Origin: an uncultured Anaeromyxobacter sp.
GTDB lineage: Bacteria; Myxococcota; Myxococcia; Myxococcales; Anaeromyxobacteraceae
Assembly (NCBI GenBank): GCA_903904005.1
Contig: CAIVAR010000041.1
Location: forward strand, 1 to 58,379
DNA: 58,379 bases
Direction of reading: 5' to 3'
Positions 39,390 to 51,941 of the stretch are shown here, piece by piece. How positions within the stretch are numbered: the first letter of the stretch is position 1; each line of letters opens with the position of its first letter. The translations under genes were made by a program, and so were the position numbers. A model generated the notes under the pieces. It did no database searches. It was not told where the DNA came from and worked only from the letters and a program-made list of their open reading frames with translations.

Positions 39390-40238
39390 CTACGTTGCCT
39401 GGCTGCGCACGCCCCGCTTGCGGGGCGATACGATGTACTTGTCCGTGCGCCGGTTGTTGCGGGTCTTGAGCCCCTTGGTCTTCTGGCCCCAGGGGGAAAC
39501 CGGGTGCGGGTTGCCCTGCCCCGACTTGCCCTCGCCGCCACCGTGCGGGTGATCGACCGGGTTCATGGCCAGGCCGCGGACGGTGGGGCGGATGCCCTTC
39601 CATCGGCTCTTGCCGGCCTTGCCCACGCGGATGCTGGCGTTCTCGATGTTCGAGAGCTGCCCGACGGTGGCACGGACGACCTGCAGGACCTTCCGGATCT
39701 CACCGGAAGGCATGCGGATCTGGGCGTAGTCGCCCTCCTTGGCCATGACCGAGCCGAAGGATCCGGCGGTGCGGATGAGCTTGGCGCCCGAGCCCGGCTG
39801 GAGTTCCAGCCCGTGGATCGAGGTGCCGAGCGGCATCCCGCGGATGGGGAGCGTGTTGCCCGGGCGGATGTCGACGGCCTCGCCCGACAGGAGCTGGTCG
39901 CCCACGCCCACGCCCAGCGGCGCCAGGATGTAGCGCTTCTCCCCGTCCTTGTAGTGGAGCAGGGCGATGCGCGCGGTGCGGTTGGGGTCGTACTCGATGG
40001 CCGCCACGGTGGCAGGCACCCCGTCCTTGTCGCGCCGCCAGTCGATGATGCGGTAGCGCTGCTTGTGGCCACCGCCGATGTGGCGGGTGGTGATGTGGCC
40101 GTGCGCGTTGCGTCCGCCGGTCCGCTTCTTGGACCGGGTCAGCTTCTTCTCGGGACGCCGCTTGGTGATCTCGGCGAAGTCCGCCACCGTCATGTGACGG
40201 CGCGCTGCGCTGGTCGGTTTGTAGCTCTTGACGCCCAT
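39390..40238 (-). CDS. rplB: 50S ribosomal protein L2
   Basis: 282 residues. [56 protein letters not shown]-type block (here [20 protein letters not shown]) and the peptidyl-transferase-proximal [14 protein letters not shown] are all present. Slightly longer than E. coli L2 (273). Confidence 0.98.
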   Translation of the reverse strand: MGVKSYKPTSAARRHMTVADFAEITKRRPEKKLTRSKKRTGGRNAHGHITTRHIGGGHKQRYRIIDWRRDKDGVPATVAAIEYDPNRTARIALLHYKDGEKRYILAPLGVGVGDQLLSGEAVDIRPGNTLPIRGMPLGTSIHGLELQPGSGAKLIRTAGSFGSVMAKEGDYAQIRMPSGEIRKVLQVVRATVGQLSNIENASIRVGKAGKSRWKGIRPTVRGLAMNPVDHPHGGGEGKSGQGNPHPVSPWGQKTKGLKTRNNRRTDKYIVSPRKRGVRSQAT

Positions 40239-40253
40239 GCTCGTTCCCCTGGC

Positions 40254-40547
40254 CTACTTCCCCTCGAAGAGGGCGATGGTGTCGCCTTCCTTGAGGGTGA
40301 CGATGGCCTTCTTCCAGTTGGGACGCTGGCCCACGTGACGGCCGACGCGCTTGTTCTTGCCCCGGGCGATGCAGGTGCGGACTGCCGTCACCTTCACCGT
40401 GAAGAGCTTCTCCACCGCGCCCTTGACCTGGATCTTGGTGGCGTCGCGGTGCACCTGGAAGGCGTACTGCCGCTCGGCCTCGCGGCCGCGCTCCGCCTTC
40501 TCGCTGATGATGGGGCGGACGATGACGTCCTGGACGGTGAGGTTCAT
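40254..40547 (-). CDS. rplW: 50S ribosomal protein L23
   Basis: 97 residues; ATG 40545-40547 overlaps the rplD stop as [44 protein letters not shown] and the [20 protein letters not shown] end are the L23 signature. It docks signal recognition particle and trigger factor at the tunnel exit. Confidence 0.97.
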   Translation of the reverse strand: MNLTVQDVIVRPIISEKAERGREAERQYAFQVHRDATKIQVKGAVEKLFTVKVTAVRTCIARGKNKRVGRHVGQRPNWKKAIVTLKEGDTIALFEGK

Positions 40548-41164
40548 GACAGGGCCTCCTCCACCTTCCGGGCCGAGTCGGCGGTGAGCACCAGGTACTC
40601 GTGGCCGAGGATGTCGTACACGTTGAGTCCCTGGGTGGCCAGGAAGTCGGAGCCCACCAGGTTGCGGATCGACCTGGACAGCGCCGCGTTCTCGACCCCG
40701 TCGACGACCAGCGCCTTCTTCACCCCGAGCTGGCCGAGCACCTGGGCAGCGGCGGCCGTCTTCGGCGCCTCCGGAGCCCAGCGATCCACGATGAGGATCT
40801 TCTGCTCGGAGTTGCGGAGCGACAGCGCCGAGCGCAGCGCGGCCTTCCGGACCTTGCGCGGCACGTCGTAGGAGTAGTCGCGCGGCTTGGGCCCCATGGC
40901 CTTGCCGCCGCCCACCCACTGGCTGGCGCGGGTCGAGCCCTGACGGGCGCGACCGGTGCCCTTCTGCTTCCAGGGCTTCTTGCCGCCGCCGGAAACGAGG
41001 GAGCGGTTCTTGACCGCATGCGTGCCCGAACGGTCGGAGGCGAGCTTGGCCTTCACGACCTCCCAGAAGAGGTGCTCGTTCACCGGACCGGCGAAGACCT
41101 CGTCCTTGAGGTCGATCTCGCCGACCTTCTTCCGCTCGAGGCTATAGACGTCGAACTTTGCCAT
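40544..41164 (-). CDS. rplD: 50S ribosomal protein L4
   Basis: 206 residues. [20 protein letters not shown], then the tunnel loop [20 protein letters not shown] and the C-terminal half ([18 protein letters not shown]-type, here [20 protein letters not shown]) fit L4. The start ATG 41162-41164 follows the rpsJ stop by 11 bases with a GAGGA ribosome site. In nearly all bacteria rplC (L3) lies between rpsJ and rplD; it does not here. In E. coli L4 autoregulates the S10 operon through the rpsJ leader. Confidence 0.97.
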   Translation of the reverse strand: MAKFDVYSLERKKVGEIDLKDEVFAGPVNEHLFWEVVKAKLASDRSGTHAVKNRSLVSGGGKKPWKQKGTGRARQGSTRASQWVGGGKAMGPKPRDYSYDVPRKVRKAALRSALSLRNSEQKILIVDRWAPEAPKTAAAAQVLGQLGVKKALVVDGVENAALSRSIRNLVGSDFLATQGLNVYDILGHEYLVLTADSARKVEEALS

Positions 41165-41175
41165 GGCGTCCTCGC

Positions 41176-41481
<306 letters not shown>

Positions 41482-41501
41482 CTTCACGTCCTCGGCTTCT
41501 G

Positions 41502-41544
41502 GCCCCGGCGCGGCGCGGCCGACTGCACCGCCGTTCGCCGGGGC
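41502..41544 (-). promoter_or_regulatory. Long hairpin between tuf and rpsJ
   Basis: A perfect 9-bp stem (GCCCCGGCG at 41502-41510 with CGCCGGGGC at 41536-41544) continues inward by 5 bp (CGGCG 41511-41515 with CGCCG 41529-41533) after a two-base bulge, leaving a 13-base loop. It sits 20 bases upstream of the rpsJ start, where the S10 leader would be in E. coli. No U-run follows, so it looks like a regulatory or RNA-processing structure rather than a terminator. Confidence 0.55.
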
Positions 41545-41558
41545 TGCCTCTTTCTTCG

Positions 41559-42749
<1,191 letters not shown>

Positions 42750-42777
42750 GTGGTTTCCTCCGTCGTTGCGCGCCGGA

Positions 42778-44871
<2,094 letters not shown>

Positions 44872-44882
44872 GATCTCTATCC

Positions 44883-44934
44883 TTCGAACCGTTCGAACCG
44901 TTGCGTACGCAAACCGGACGTCGCCGTGCGACGT
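44883..44934. repeat. Palindrome and direct-repeat cluster in the rpsG-fusA spacer
   Basis: In 52 bases: two tandem copies of TTCGAACCG (44883-44900), then a perfect 12-bp palindrome TTGCGTACGCAA (44901-44912), a 5-base gap, then a perfect 7-bp inverted repeat ACGTCGC-CGT-GCGACGT (44918-44934). As RNA on the reverse strand the inverted repeat would be a stable hairpin a short distance upstream of fusA. Could be an autoregulatory site or a protein-binding operator. Confidence 0.6.
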
Positions 44935-45025
44935 ACCTATCTGACCGAGCTGTCAAAGAGCCATCGGGTCCCTCGGACCCAGCCGACCGAGTCGGCCTCT
45001 TCGAGCTGCGATCCTCCCTTTCGAC

Positions 45026-45496
45026 CTACCAGCGGTAGTGCGCGAACGCCTTGTTCGCTTCCGCCATCTTGTGGGTGTCCTCGCGCTTCTTCACCGCGTT
45101 CCCGCGGTTGTTGGCGGCGTCGAGGATCTCCCCTGCCAGCTTCTCCACCATCGTCTTCTCGCCGCGGGCCGTTGCATACTCGATGAGCCAGCGCATTGCC
45201 AGTGCCGTGCGGCGATCCTGGCGGACCTCCACCGGGACCTGGTAGGTGGCGCCGCCCACACGGCGGGACTTCACCTCGACGACCGGCTTCACGTTGTCGA
45301 GGGCCTTCTTGAAGACCTTGAGGGGATCGTCCTTCAGGCGGTTCTCCACCACGGCGAAGGCGCCGTAGATGATTCTCTCGCCGGTGGACTTCTTCCCCTC
45401 CCGCATGAGGTTGTTGATGAACTTGGCCACGATCCGATCCTGGAACTTGGGATCGGGCAGGATCTTCCGCTTCTCGACTACGCGACGACGGGGCAT
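45026..45496 (-). CDS. rpsG: 30S ribosomal protein S7
   Basis: 156 residues. [60 protein letters not shown] and the C-terminal [15 protein letters not shown] are definitive. In E. coli S7 represses the str operon from the rpsL-rpsG spacer; here that spacer is only 12 bases, while the one after rpsG is 154 bases and structured. Confidence 0.98.
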   Translation of the reverse strand: MPRRRVVEKRKILPDPKFQDRIVAKFINNLMREGKKSTGERIIYGAFAVVENRLKDDPLKVFKKALDNVKPVVEVKSRRVGGATYQVPVEVRQDRRTALAMRWLIEYATARGEKTMVEKLAGEILDAANNRGNAVKKREDTHKMAEANKAFAHYRW

Positions 45497-45508
45497 CGGA
45501 TCCTCTGC

Positions 45509-45880
45509 CTAGCTCGGGCGCTTGGCGCCGTACTTCGAGCGGCTCTGCTTGCGGCCCTGGACGCCGACTGCGTCGAGGGTGCCGCGGATGATGTGGTAAC
45601 GGACGCCGGGAAGGTCCTTCACGCGGCCGCCGCGGATGAGCACCACCGAGTGCTCCTGGAGGTTGTGACCGACGCCAGGGATGTAGCTCGTGACCTCGAA
45701 GCCGTTGGTGAGACGGACGCGCGCCACCTTGCGAAGGGCAGAGTTGGGCTTCTTCGGGGTGGTGGTGTAGACGCGCGTGGCGACGCCGCGCTTCTGGGGC
45801 GACTCCACCAGGGCCGGCGCCTTCCTCTTGGTCTTGAGCTTCTCGCGGCCCTTGCGGACCAGCTGGCTGATCGTCGGCAT
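45509..45880 (-). CDS. rpsL: 30S ribosomal protein S12
   Basis: 123 residues, ATG 45878-45880 ([20 protein letters not shown]). [20 protein letters not shown], the decoding loop with [20 protein letters not shown] and [17 protein letters not shown] are intact. Lys at TTPKKPNS is the usual streptomycin-sensitive residue. First gene of the long translation cluster, behind a good promoter. Confidence 0.98.
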   Translation of the reverse strand: MPTISQLVRKGREKLKTKRKAPALVESPQKRGVATRVYTTTPKKPNSALRKVARVRLTNGFEVTSYIPGVGHNLQEHSVVLIRGGRVKDLPGVRYHIIRGTLDAVGVQGRKQSRSKYGAKRPS

Positions 45881-45905
45881 TCGATCCGGTTCTTTCCTGA
45901 GGCGC

Positions 45906-45944
45906 TCCGGGCACACCCGGAACACCTGCGACGGTCCCACCGTC
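45906..45944 (-). promoter_or_regulatory. Two perfect hairpins in the rpsL leader
   Basis: Between the predicted start point and rpsL the transcript can form GACGGT-GGG-ACCGTC (45930-45944, 6-bp stem, 3-base loop) and TCCGGG-TGTG-CCCGGA (45906-45921, 6-bp stem, tetraloop). Both are exact. They occupy most of the roughly 70-base leader and are candidates for feedback control of the cluster. Confidence 0.45.
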
Positions 45945-45957
45945 AAAAAGGGCGCGA

Positions 45958-45985
45958 AGTATACGGTTCGACCTCGGGAAGTCAA
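45958..45985 (-). promoter_or_regulatory. Predicted sigma-70-type promoter for rpsL and the translation cluster
   Basis: Reverse-strand TTGACT (45980-45985), 16-base spacer, TATACT (45958-45963). This is the best consensus match noticed in the window. The -35 box overlaps the last codons of mutY. Confidence 0.7.
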
Positions 45986-47136
45986 GGCCTTCCGTGGCTC
46001 CGCGTCGATTTTCCCGTGCCCCGCACCCTCCACGTGGCGGTCTGGAACCCGCCGGAGGCCTCGATGGCACGGCGCATCGCCGTGGAGGCCGGCAACCTAC
46101 TCGCCTCCTCCCCGGATGTAAAGGCCCACCGCGATGCGTCACGCGGGGGTCGGCCGCGAAGGGTCCCGGCGTGGACGTGGAGCTCGAGTCGCCGGTGGGT
46201 GAGCAGGCGCGTCACCGCCACGACCTCTGCCCCCACGTCGACCCGCAATCCGAGGTCGGCGAGGGCGCGCGCCCGGAGGAACCCGGCCGGGTCCTCCCCT
46301 TCGGGGACGACCAGCCCGGGCAGCCCCCACGTCCCCGCGAGGAGCCCCCGCTCCGGGGCCCGCGCGAGGAGCAACCGTCCCGCACGCTCCACGCGCACGA
46401 GCGCCATCACCATGCGCACCGGGGGTCGCCGTGGGGAGCGCGCCGGGATGGCGTCGGTGCGCCCTTCCCTCCTGGCCCGGCATGGCGTGGAAAGGGGGCA
46501 GGCCGAGCAGCGGGGGGCGCGGGGCGCACAGACCGTGGCCCCGAGCTCCATCAGGGCCTGGTTCCAGTCGCCCGGGCGCAGCGGATCGACGAGCGCCGCC
46601 GCACACGCACCCAGGGTGCGTTTCACCTTCGGTGAACTGGGGTCGCCGGGCACCGCCTCGAGGCGGGAGAGCACCCGGGCCACGTTCCCGTCCACGGCGG
46701 CGGCGGGTATCGCGAAGGCGATGCTCGCCACTGCACCCACGGTGTAGGGGCCGAGTCCGGGCAGCTCGGCCAGCGCCGCGACCGAGGCCGGGATCCCACC
46801 GTGACGGGCCAGCGCCATCCGCGCCGCGGCGAGCAGGTTGCGGCAGCGGGCGTAGTAGCCGAGGCCGCTCCAGGCGGCGAGCACCTCGCCGTCGTCGGCG
46901 GCCGCCAGGGCCGAGAGCGTGGGCCAGCGCGCGACGAAGCGGCGGAAGTACGGCACCGCCGTCTCGACGCGCGTCTGCTGCAGCATCACCTCGGCGAGCC
47001 AGACCCGGTAGGGATCGGCGCCGTGCTGCGGGAACCGCCAGGGCAGGTCCCGGTGCCCGGCGTCCCACCAGGCGAGCAGGCGGCGCCGCAGGCCGGTGCG
47101 CCGAGCGGGGGACGGGGTGGTCTCGCTCCGCGCCAT
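45982..47136 (-). CDS. mutY: A/G-specific adenine glycosylase
   Basis: 384 residues. Catalytic Glu49 in [11 protein letters not shown], helix-hairpin-helix [12 protein letters not shown], catalytic Asp148 in AVDGNVARV, and a 4Fe-4S loop Cys202-x6-Cys209-x2-Cys212-x5-Cys218. The C-terminal NUDIX-like domain ([20 protein letters not shown]) recognises 8-oxoG. Removes A opposite 8-oxoG. It is upstream of rpsL in the same direction, and its 3' end carries the -35 box of the rpsL promoter. Confidence 0.96.
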   Translation of the reverse strand: MARSETTPSPARRTGLRRRLLAWWDAGHRDLPWRFPQHGADPYRVWLAEVMLQQTRVETAVPYFRRFVARWPTLSALAAADDGEVLAAWSGLGYYARCRNLLAAARMALARHGGIPASVAALAELPGLGPYTVGAVASIAFAIPAAAVDGNVARVLSRLEAVPGDPSSPKVKRTLGACAAALVDPLRPGDWNQALMELGATVCAPRAPRCSACPLSTPCRARREGRTDAIPARSPRRPPVRMVMALVRVERAGRLLLARAPERGLLAGTWGLPGLVVPEGEDPAGFLRARALADLGLRVDVGAEVVAVTRLLTHRRLELHVHAGTLRGRPPRDASRWAFTSGEEASRLPASTAMRRAIEASGGFQTATWRVRGTGKSTRSHGRP

Positions 47137-47161
47137 GCGTGCGCGGGGGGACGACGGCCGG

Positions 47162-47764
47162 CTACTTCAGCCGGCTCTCGACGGCGGCCCAGTCGACGTT
47201 CTTGAAGAAGGCCTCGACGTACTTGGCGCGCTCGAAGGCCTTGTAGTCCCGCATGAAGGCGTGCTCCCAGCCGTCGAGGACGAGGATGGGACGGAAGCCG
47301 ACCGGCACCCCGTTCTCGTGCAGGGTGATGAACTGGTTGGAGAGCCACCCGGTGGACGGGTCCTGGAAGGTCATGGCCCAGCCGATGCCCGGCATGGTGG
47401 CGATGGCGCGGAAGTCGGCCAGGTAGGTGGCCAGGCTCCCGAAGGAGTCGTCGATGGCCCTGGCCAGCTTCGAGCCTGCCGGCGGCTCCCCCTGTGCACC
47501 CGCGGTGAGGTTTCCGAAGTAGTACTCGTGGTTGATGATGCCCGAGTACTCGAAGCCCAGGCGCCGGGTGAGCTCGGCGTAGACCGGGTCGGCGCCGGAG
47601 GCCTTCCCCTCCTTGGCGAGCCCCTCCAGCTTCTCGGTGAGCGCGTTGGTGCGCTTCACGTAGCCCTCGTACAGCTTGAGGTGCTCCTCGATCTGGTCGT
47701 TGGAGATGCCGGCGAGTCCGCGCACCTTGGAGAAGTCCTGGGGCTTGTAGGCCTTGACGCTCAT
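47162..47764 (-). CDS. Fe/Mn-family superoxide dismutase
   Basis: 200 residues from ATG 47762-47764, after a GGAGGAAACGAC ribosome site. Metal ligands by pattern: His28 (EEHLKLYEGYV), His79 (INHEYYFGNL), Asp164 and His168 (LDGWEHAFMRDY). Two features depart from E. coli SodA/SodB. His28 is seven rather than eight residues before the conserved Tyr35, and His149 (ITLHENG) appears near the position of the second-shell Gln. It is therefore a divergent subfamily; metal preference cannot be called. Located behind mutY but with its own 128-base divergent upstream region shared with mtgA. No signal peptide: cytoplasmic. Confidence 0.9.
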   Translation of the reverse strand: MSVKAYKPQDFSKVRGLAGISNDQIEEHLKLYEGYVKRTNALTEKLEGLAKEGKASGADPVYAELTRRLGFEYSGIINHEYYFGNLTAGAQGEPPAGSKLARAIDDSFGSLATYLADFRAIATMPGIGWAMTFQDPSTGWLSNQFITLHENGVPVGFRPILVLDGWEHAFMRDYKAFERAKYVEAFFKNVDWAAVESRLK

Positions 47765-47892
47765 GTCGTTTCCTCCGCGGCACCGCGGGCCGCTCGTCTC
47801 AAGTTTCCGGGCTTGTAATCCCCGTGCCCCCGGGACGCTCGCCCATGTGGGATGTCGTTCCCCGGAGACGCCATCCCTGATAGGCAAGCGGC

Positions 47893-48747
47893 GTGGCCGG
47901 ATCGAGACGAAAGCGGGGCGAACCCGGGCGAGCGCCCCGTCCGGGCCGCGCCCTGCGGCTCGGCGTGGCCTTCCTGGCCCTCGTGGGGGCCCTCTTCCTC
48001 GGGGCCTGGCTCGCCTGGCGCTCCCTTCCCGACCCGACGCCGCTCGCCACCCGCCCCCCCGCGACCACCGCCCTCATCGAGCAACGCCGGGCCGAGGCGG
48101 CGGCCGCGGGGAAGGCCTTCCGCCCCGACTACCGCCCGGTCTCCCTCGACCGCATCTCCCCGCGCCTGGTCCGGGCCGTGGTCGCCTCCGAGGACGCCTC
48201 CTTCTTCGGCCACGCCGGCTTCGACTGGGACGAGATCAAGAACGCCGCCGAGCAGAACTGGAAGGCCGGGCGCACCGTGCGCGGCGCCTCCACCATCACG
48301 CAGCAGCTCGCCAAGAACCTCTGGCTGGGCACCGAGCGCAGCTACCTGCGCAAGGTCCGCGAGGCGTTGCTCGCGGTGAAGCTGGAGCGCACCCTGCCGA
48401 AGCGGCGCATCCTCACCCTCTACCTGGACGTCGCCGAGTGGGGGAACGGGGTCTTCGGCGCCGAGGCGGCCTCCCGGCGCTGGTTCGGGATCGGGGCGCG
48501 CGACCTGTCGGCCGCGCAGGCCTCCGCGCTCGCGGCCATGCTTCCCGCTCCGCGCAAGGCAGCGCTCGCGCCGGCGCCGCGCTGGCTCGCGCGCAAGGCC
48601 CGGCGCATCCTCTCCCTGCTCGAGCGCAACGGGACCGTGCCGGCGGGCGAGGCCCCGGCCGCCCGGGCCGAGCTGGAGCGGCTGCTGGGCGCACCCGCCC
48701 CCCTCCCCTCCGATGCCGACGAGGAGCCCCCTCCGGACCCGGAGTGA
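47893..48747 (+). CDS. mtgA: Monofunctional biosynthetic peptidoglycan transglycosylase
   Basis: 284 residues from GTG. A basic N-terminus and one membrane helix (LGVAFLALVGALFLGAWLAW) anchor a GT51 domain: VVASEDASFFGHAGFDW contains the catalytic Glu, then GASTITQQLAKNLWLG and KRRILTLYLDVAEWGNGVFG. No transpeptidase domain, so it polymerises glycan strands only. The C-terminus is Pro/Asp/Glu-rich (DADEEPPPDPE). Convergent with the epimerase, 12 bases away. Confidence 0.95.
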   Translation: MAGSRRKRGEPGRAPRPGRALRLGVAFLALVGALFLGAWLAWRSLPDPTPLATRPPATTALIEQRRAEAAAAGKAFRPDYRPVSLDRISPRLVRAVVASEDASFFGHAGFDWDEIKNAAEQNWKAGRTVRGASTITQQLAKNLWLGTERSYLRKVREALLAVKLERTLPKRRILTLYLDVAEWGNGVFGAEAASRRWFGIGARDLSAAQASALAAMLPAPRKAALAPAPRWLARKARRILSLLERNGTVPAGEAPAARAELERLLGAPAPLPSDADEEPPPDPE

Positions 48748-48754
48748 AGGATCC

Positions 48755-48770
48755 CGCGCCTACCGGCGCG
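48755..48770. terminator. Hairpin between convergent mtgA and epimerase genes
   Basis: A perfect 6-bp stem CGCGCC-TACC-GGCGCG with tetraloop, overlapping the epimerase stop codon and lying 8 bases past the mtgA stop. It could end transcription from both sides; no T-run on either side makes this tentative. Confidence 0.35.
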
Positions 48771-49686
48771 CCCGGAACCACTCCAGCGTCCGGCGGAGCC
48801 CCTCCTCGAGGGACACCTCCGGCCGCCACCCCAGCACCCGGCCAGCGGCGGCCGGATCGATGCAGGACCGGCGTTGCTCCCCGGCCTTCCCGGGACCGTG
48901 GAGCGCCTCCGCGGGCACGGCGGCCGCGTCGGCCAGCACCCGGTAGATGCGGTTCACATCGGTCTCCACGCCGGTGCCGACGTTGAGCGGCCCCTGGGGA
49001 CGCCGCTCGGCGGCGAGCAGGTTGGCCCGGGCCACGTCGTCGACGTACACGTAGTCGCGGGTCTGGGTACCGTCCCCGTTGACTGTGCAGGGCTCCCCGG
49101 CGAGGAGCCGACCGGCGAAGATGGCCACCACGCCCGCCTCCCCGTGCGGATCCTGGCGCGGCCCGTAGACGTTGCCGTAGCGGAGCGCCGTGAAGCCGAT
49201 GCCGTGGGCGGCACGCCACACCCCGAGGAACAGCTCGCTGGCCGCCTTGGAGGCCCCGTAGACCGACACCGGGTGGGTGGGCTCGTCCTCGGGGGTGGGG
49301 ATGCGGGTCGTCTCGCCGTAGGCGGCGCCGCCGCTGGAGGCGAAGAGAACGTGGCGGACCCCGGCCCGCGCGGAGGCCGCGAGCAGGTTCACGAGGCCAC
49401 CCAGGTTCACGTCGACGTCGTACCGGGGGTCGGCCATGGAGCGGCGCACGTCGATCTGGGCGGCGTGGTGGCAGAGGACGTCGGGGCGCTCCCGCTCGAC
49501 CGCCTCGGCCGCCGCCGCGCTGCGCACGTCGCACGGGTAGAAGCGGGCCTGGTCGGGGACGTTCTCCCGCTTGCCGGACGAGAGGTCGTCGACCACGGCC
49601 ACGTCCCAGCCGGCGCCGACGAAACGGTCGGCGATTGTGGAGCCGATGAAGCCGGCCCCGCCGGTCACGAGGATCCTGGCTGCCAT
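48760..49686 (-). CDS. NAD-dependent nucleotide-sugar epimerase (UDP-glucose 4-epimerase-like SDR)
   Basis: 308 residues, ATG 49684-49686. Rossmann GxxGxxG as GGAGFIGSTIADRF, SSGGAAYGE with the catalytic Ser region, YxxxK as VYGASK, and RYGNVYGPRQDPHGEAGVVA, the sugar-nucleotide-binding block. The end motif SLEEGLRRTLEWFRAR is usual for the extended SDR family. GalE-like or a related epimerase such as UDP-GlcNAc/glucuronate 4-epimerase; the exact sugar is unresolved. It follows the UXS-like gene by 11 bases, so both probably feed one surface polysaccharide pathway. Confidence 0.85.
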   Translation of the reverse strand: MAARILVTGGAGFIGSTIADRFVGAGWDVAVVDDLSSGKRENVPDQARFYPCDVRSAAAAEAVERERPDVLCHHAAQIDVRRSMADPRYDVDVNLGGLVNLLAASARAGVRHVLFASSGGAAYGETTRIPTPEDEPTHPVSVYGASKAASELFLGVWRAAHGIGFTALRYGNVYGPRQDPHGEAGVVAIFAGRLLAGEPCTVNGDGTQTRDYVYVDDVARANLLAAERRPQGPLNVGTGVETDVNRIYRVLADAAAVPAEALHGPGKAGEQRRSCIDPAAAGRVLGWRPEVSLEEGLRRTLEWFRARR

Positions 49687-49697
49687 TTCCCCTCCCC

Positions 49698-50639
<942 letters not shown>

Positions 50640-50651
50640 GGGCGTGGGTGA

Positions 50652-50843
50652 CTATCCCTTCCGCTCCAGTTCGTCCAGCGTGAGTTGCCCCGGAAGGGCG
50701 GCGCGGTACTTCTCGAGGACGAGGTCGATCCCCTGCCGGATGTACTCGGCCACCGGCACCTTGGTCCGATCGTTGAGCAGCTTCAGCCGCTCGTCCTGCT
50801 CGGGCGTGATGTACACGGTCGTGGAGATCTTCTTCCTGGCCAT
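50652..50843 (-). CDS. Ribbon-helix-helix DNA-binding protein
   Basis: 63 residues. The ribbon KKISTTVYITPEQDERLKLL followed by helices TKVPVAEYIRQGIDLVLEKY is the RHH fold of CopG/MetJ/Arc repressors. No toxin gene adjoins it. Instead it heads an operon with two nucleotide-sugar enzymes (12-base gap to UXS), so it may regulate their expression, probably including its own. The predicted promoter places the start point only a few bases from the ATG. Confidence 0.85.
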   Translation of the reverse strand: MARKKISTTVYITPEQDERLKLLNDRTKVPVAEYIRQGIDLVLEKYRAALPGQLTLDELERKG

Positions 50844-50852
50844 CGTGGCGCG

Positions 50853-50881
50853 AAGCTATGTGACCACGCATGTAGTGTCAA
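50853..50881 (-). promoter_or_regulatory. Predicted promoter and possible operator for the RHH-UXS-epimerase operon
   Basis: Reverse-strand TTGACA (50876-50881), 17-base spacer, TAGCTT (50853-50858). Between and over the boxes lies an imperfect inverted repeat CTACATG-N6-CACATAG (five of seven pairs), a plausible site for the RHH protein. The start point would fall at about 50846, leaving at most a three- or four-base leader before the ATG at 50843. Confidence 0.5.
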
Positions 50882-50990
50882 TCGCCCGACCGTGCGCCAC
50901 TCCACGGTCCGTCCGACGGCCCTCGACGGCGGAGCAAGGCCCCTCCATCCGGGCTCCGACAGCGGCACGCCGCTCGCTCCCCGCGGCGGC

Positions 50991-51941
50991 ATGGCCTGCT
51001 CTCCCCGGTTGGCGGTCCTCCTCTCCTGCCTCGTCGTCTCCTGCGGGGCCCTCGCCTGCGTCTCGTCGCCGCCTCACCCGCGGGCGGTCGAGCAGGTGCG
51101 GCGCGGCTACGCCCACCTCGCGGCCGGAGATCGGGAGCGGGCCGAGGTGGCGTTCGAGCACGCTCTCGAGATGGCGCCGGATCTCGCCGAGGCCAGGGCC
51201 GGGCTCGGCGTCGCGCTTCGCGCCGGCGGGTCCCCTGCCCTCGCACTCGCCCAGTTCGACGCCGCGGTCCAGGCCGATCCCGACCTCGCCGAGGGGCACG
51301 CCGGACGGGGCGAGGCGCTCCTCGCCCTGGGCGCCGCCGAGGCCGGCGAGGAGGCGATCGCAGAGGCCCTGCGGATCGACCCCGACCAGGTCCCGGCCCG
51401 GCTCGTCCGTGCGCGCCATCTCTCCCGGCGGGCGGAGCGGGCCTCCGGGGAGGCGCGCCACCTCCTGCTCGACCGGGCCCGGCGCGACCTGCTCCACGCC
51501 GTCGAGGCCCGCCCGGGCCTGGCCATCGTCCATCACGACCTCGCCTGGGTCTCGTGGCTCCAGGGGGACGCGCAGGGCGCGGCGGAGGGCTATGGCCGTG
51601 CCGTGAACCTCGACCCTTCGATGGCGGAGGCCTGGCTCGGCCTCTGCGCCTCGCTCGCGGCCACCGGGCGGCAGGCCGACGCGGACCAGGCCTGCGCTCG
51701 ATGCGTGCACGAGGGTACACACGGGGCGGCCGCCGCCGCACGCTGCGCGACGCGCCTCGCGGCGCCGGGCACGCCGCCACCGCCGGCTCCGGACGAGAAA
51801 GGGGCGCCAGCTCGCGCCAGCGCCCCAGGATTGCCCTTCGATCGCCGTGCGGCCGGGGCCGCTACTTCACTTCCCAGGTATCGGCGTCGGCGAGGAACTT
51901 CCGGAGCGACGAGTCGCCCTTCTTGGCCTTGGCGGCCTTGA
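50991..51941 (+). CDS. TPR-repeat lipoprotein
   Basis: About 316 residues. The N-terminus LAVLLSCLVVSCGALACVS is a lipoprotein-like signal with Cys18 or Cys23 as anchor. TPR units run from about residue 35 to 240 (RRGYAHLAAGDRERAEVAFE, AGLGVALRAGGSPALALAQF, GRGEALLALGAAEAGEEAIA, DLAWVSWLQGDAQGAAEGYG). The last 65 residues are Pro/Ala/Arg-rich and the reading frame runs 80 bases into the 3' end of korB on the opposite strand, across a hairpin. The true C-terminus may be shorter if a frameshift exists. Envelope-facing interaction protein; partner unknown. Confidence 0.7.
   Translation: MACSPRLAVLLSCLVVSCGALACVSSPPHPRAVEQVRRGYAHLAAGDRERAEVAFEHALEMAPDLAEARAGLGVALRAGGSPALALAQFDAAVQADPDLAEGHAGRGEALLALGAAEAGEEAIAEALRIDPDQVPARLVRARHLSRRAERASGEARHLLLDRARRDLLHAVEARPGLAIVHHDLAWVSWLQGDAQGAAEGYGRAVNLDPSMAEAWLGLCASLAATGRQADADQACARCVHEGTHGAAAAARCATRLAAPGTPPPPAPDEKGAPARASAPGLPFDRRAAGAATSLPRYRRRRGTSGATSRPSWPWRP
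51798..51826 (-). terminator. Hairpin terminator candidate after korB
   Basis: On the reverse strand, 36 bases past the korB stop, a perfect 7-bp stem GGGGCGC-N12-GCGCCCC is followed by TTTCTC, a short U-rich end. The position suits termination of the korAB transcript. Confidence 0.5.

Noticed and set aside
44928-44956. Perfect TTGACA on the reverse strand before fusA as a promoter
   Set aside because: At 16-18 bases downstream the sequence is CGTCGC-like with no acceptable -10 box, so a fusA promoter is not supported.
50652-50843. Antitoxin of a toxin-antitoxin pair
   Set aside because: The RHH protein is antitoxin-like in size, but no small toxin gene (ParE/RelE/PIN type) adjoins it; the neighbours are nucleotide-sugar enzymes.
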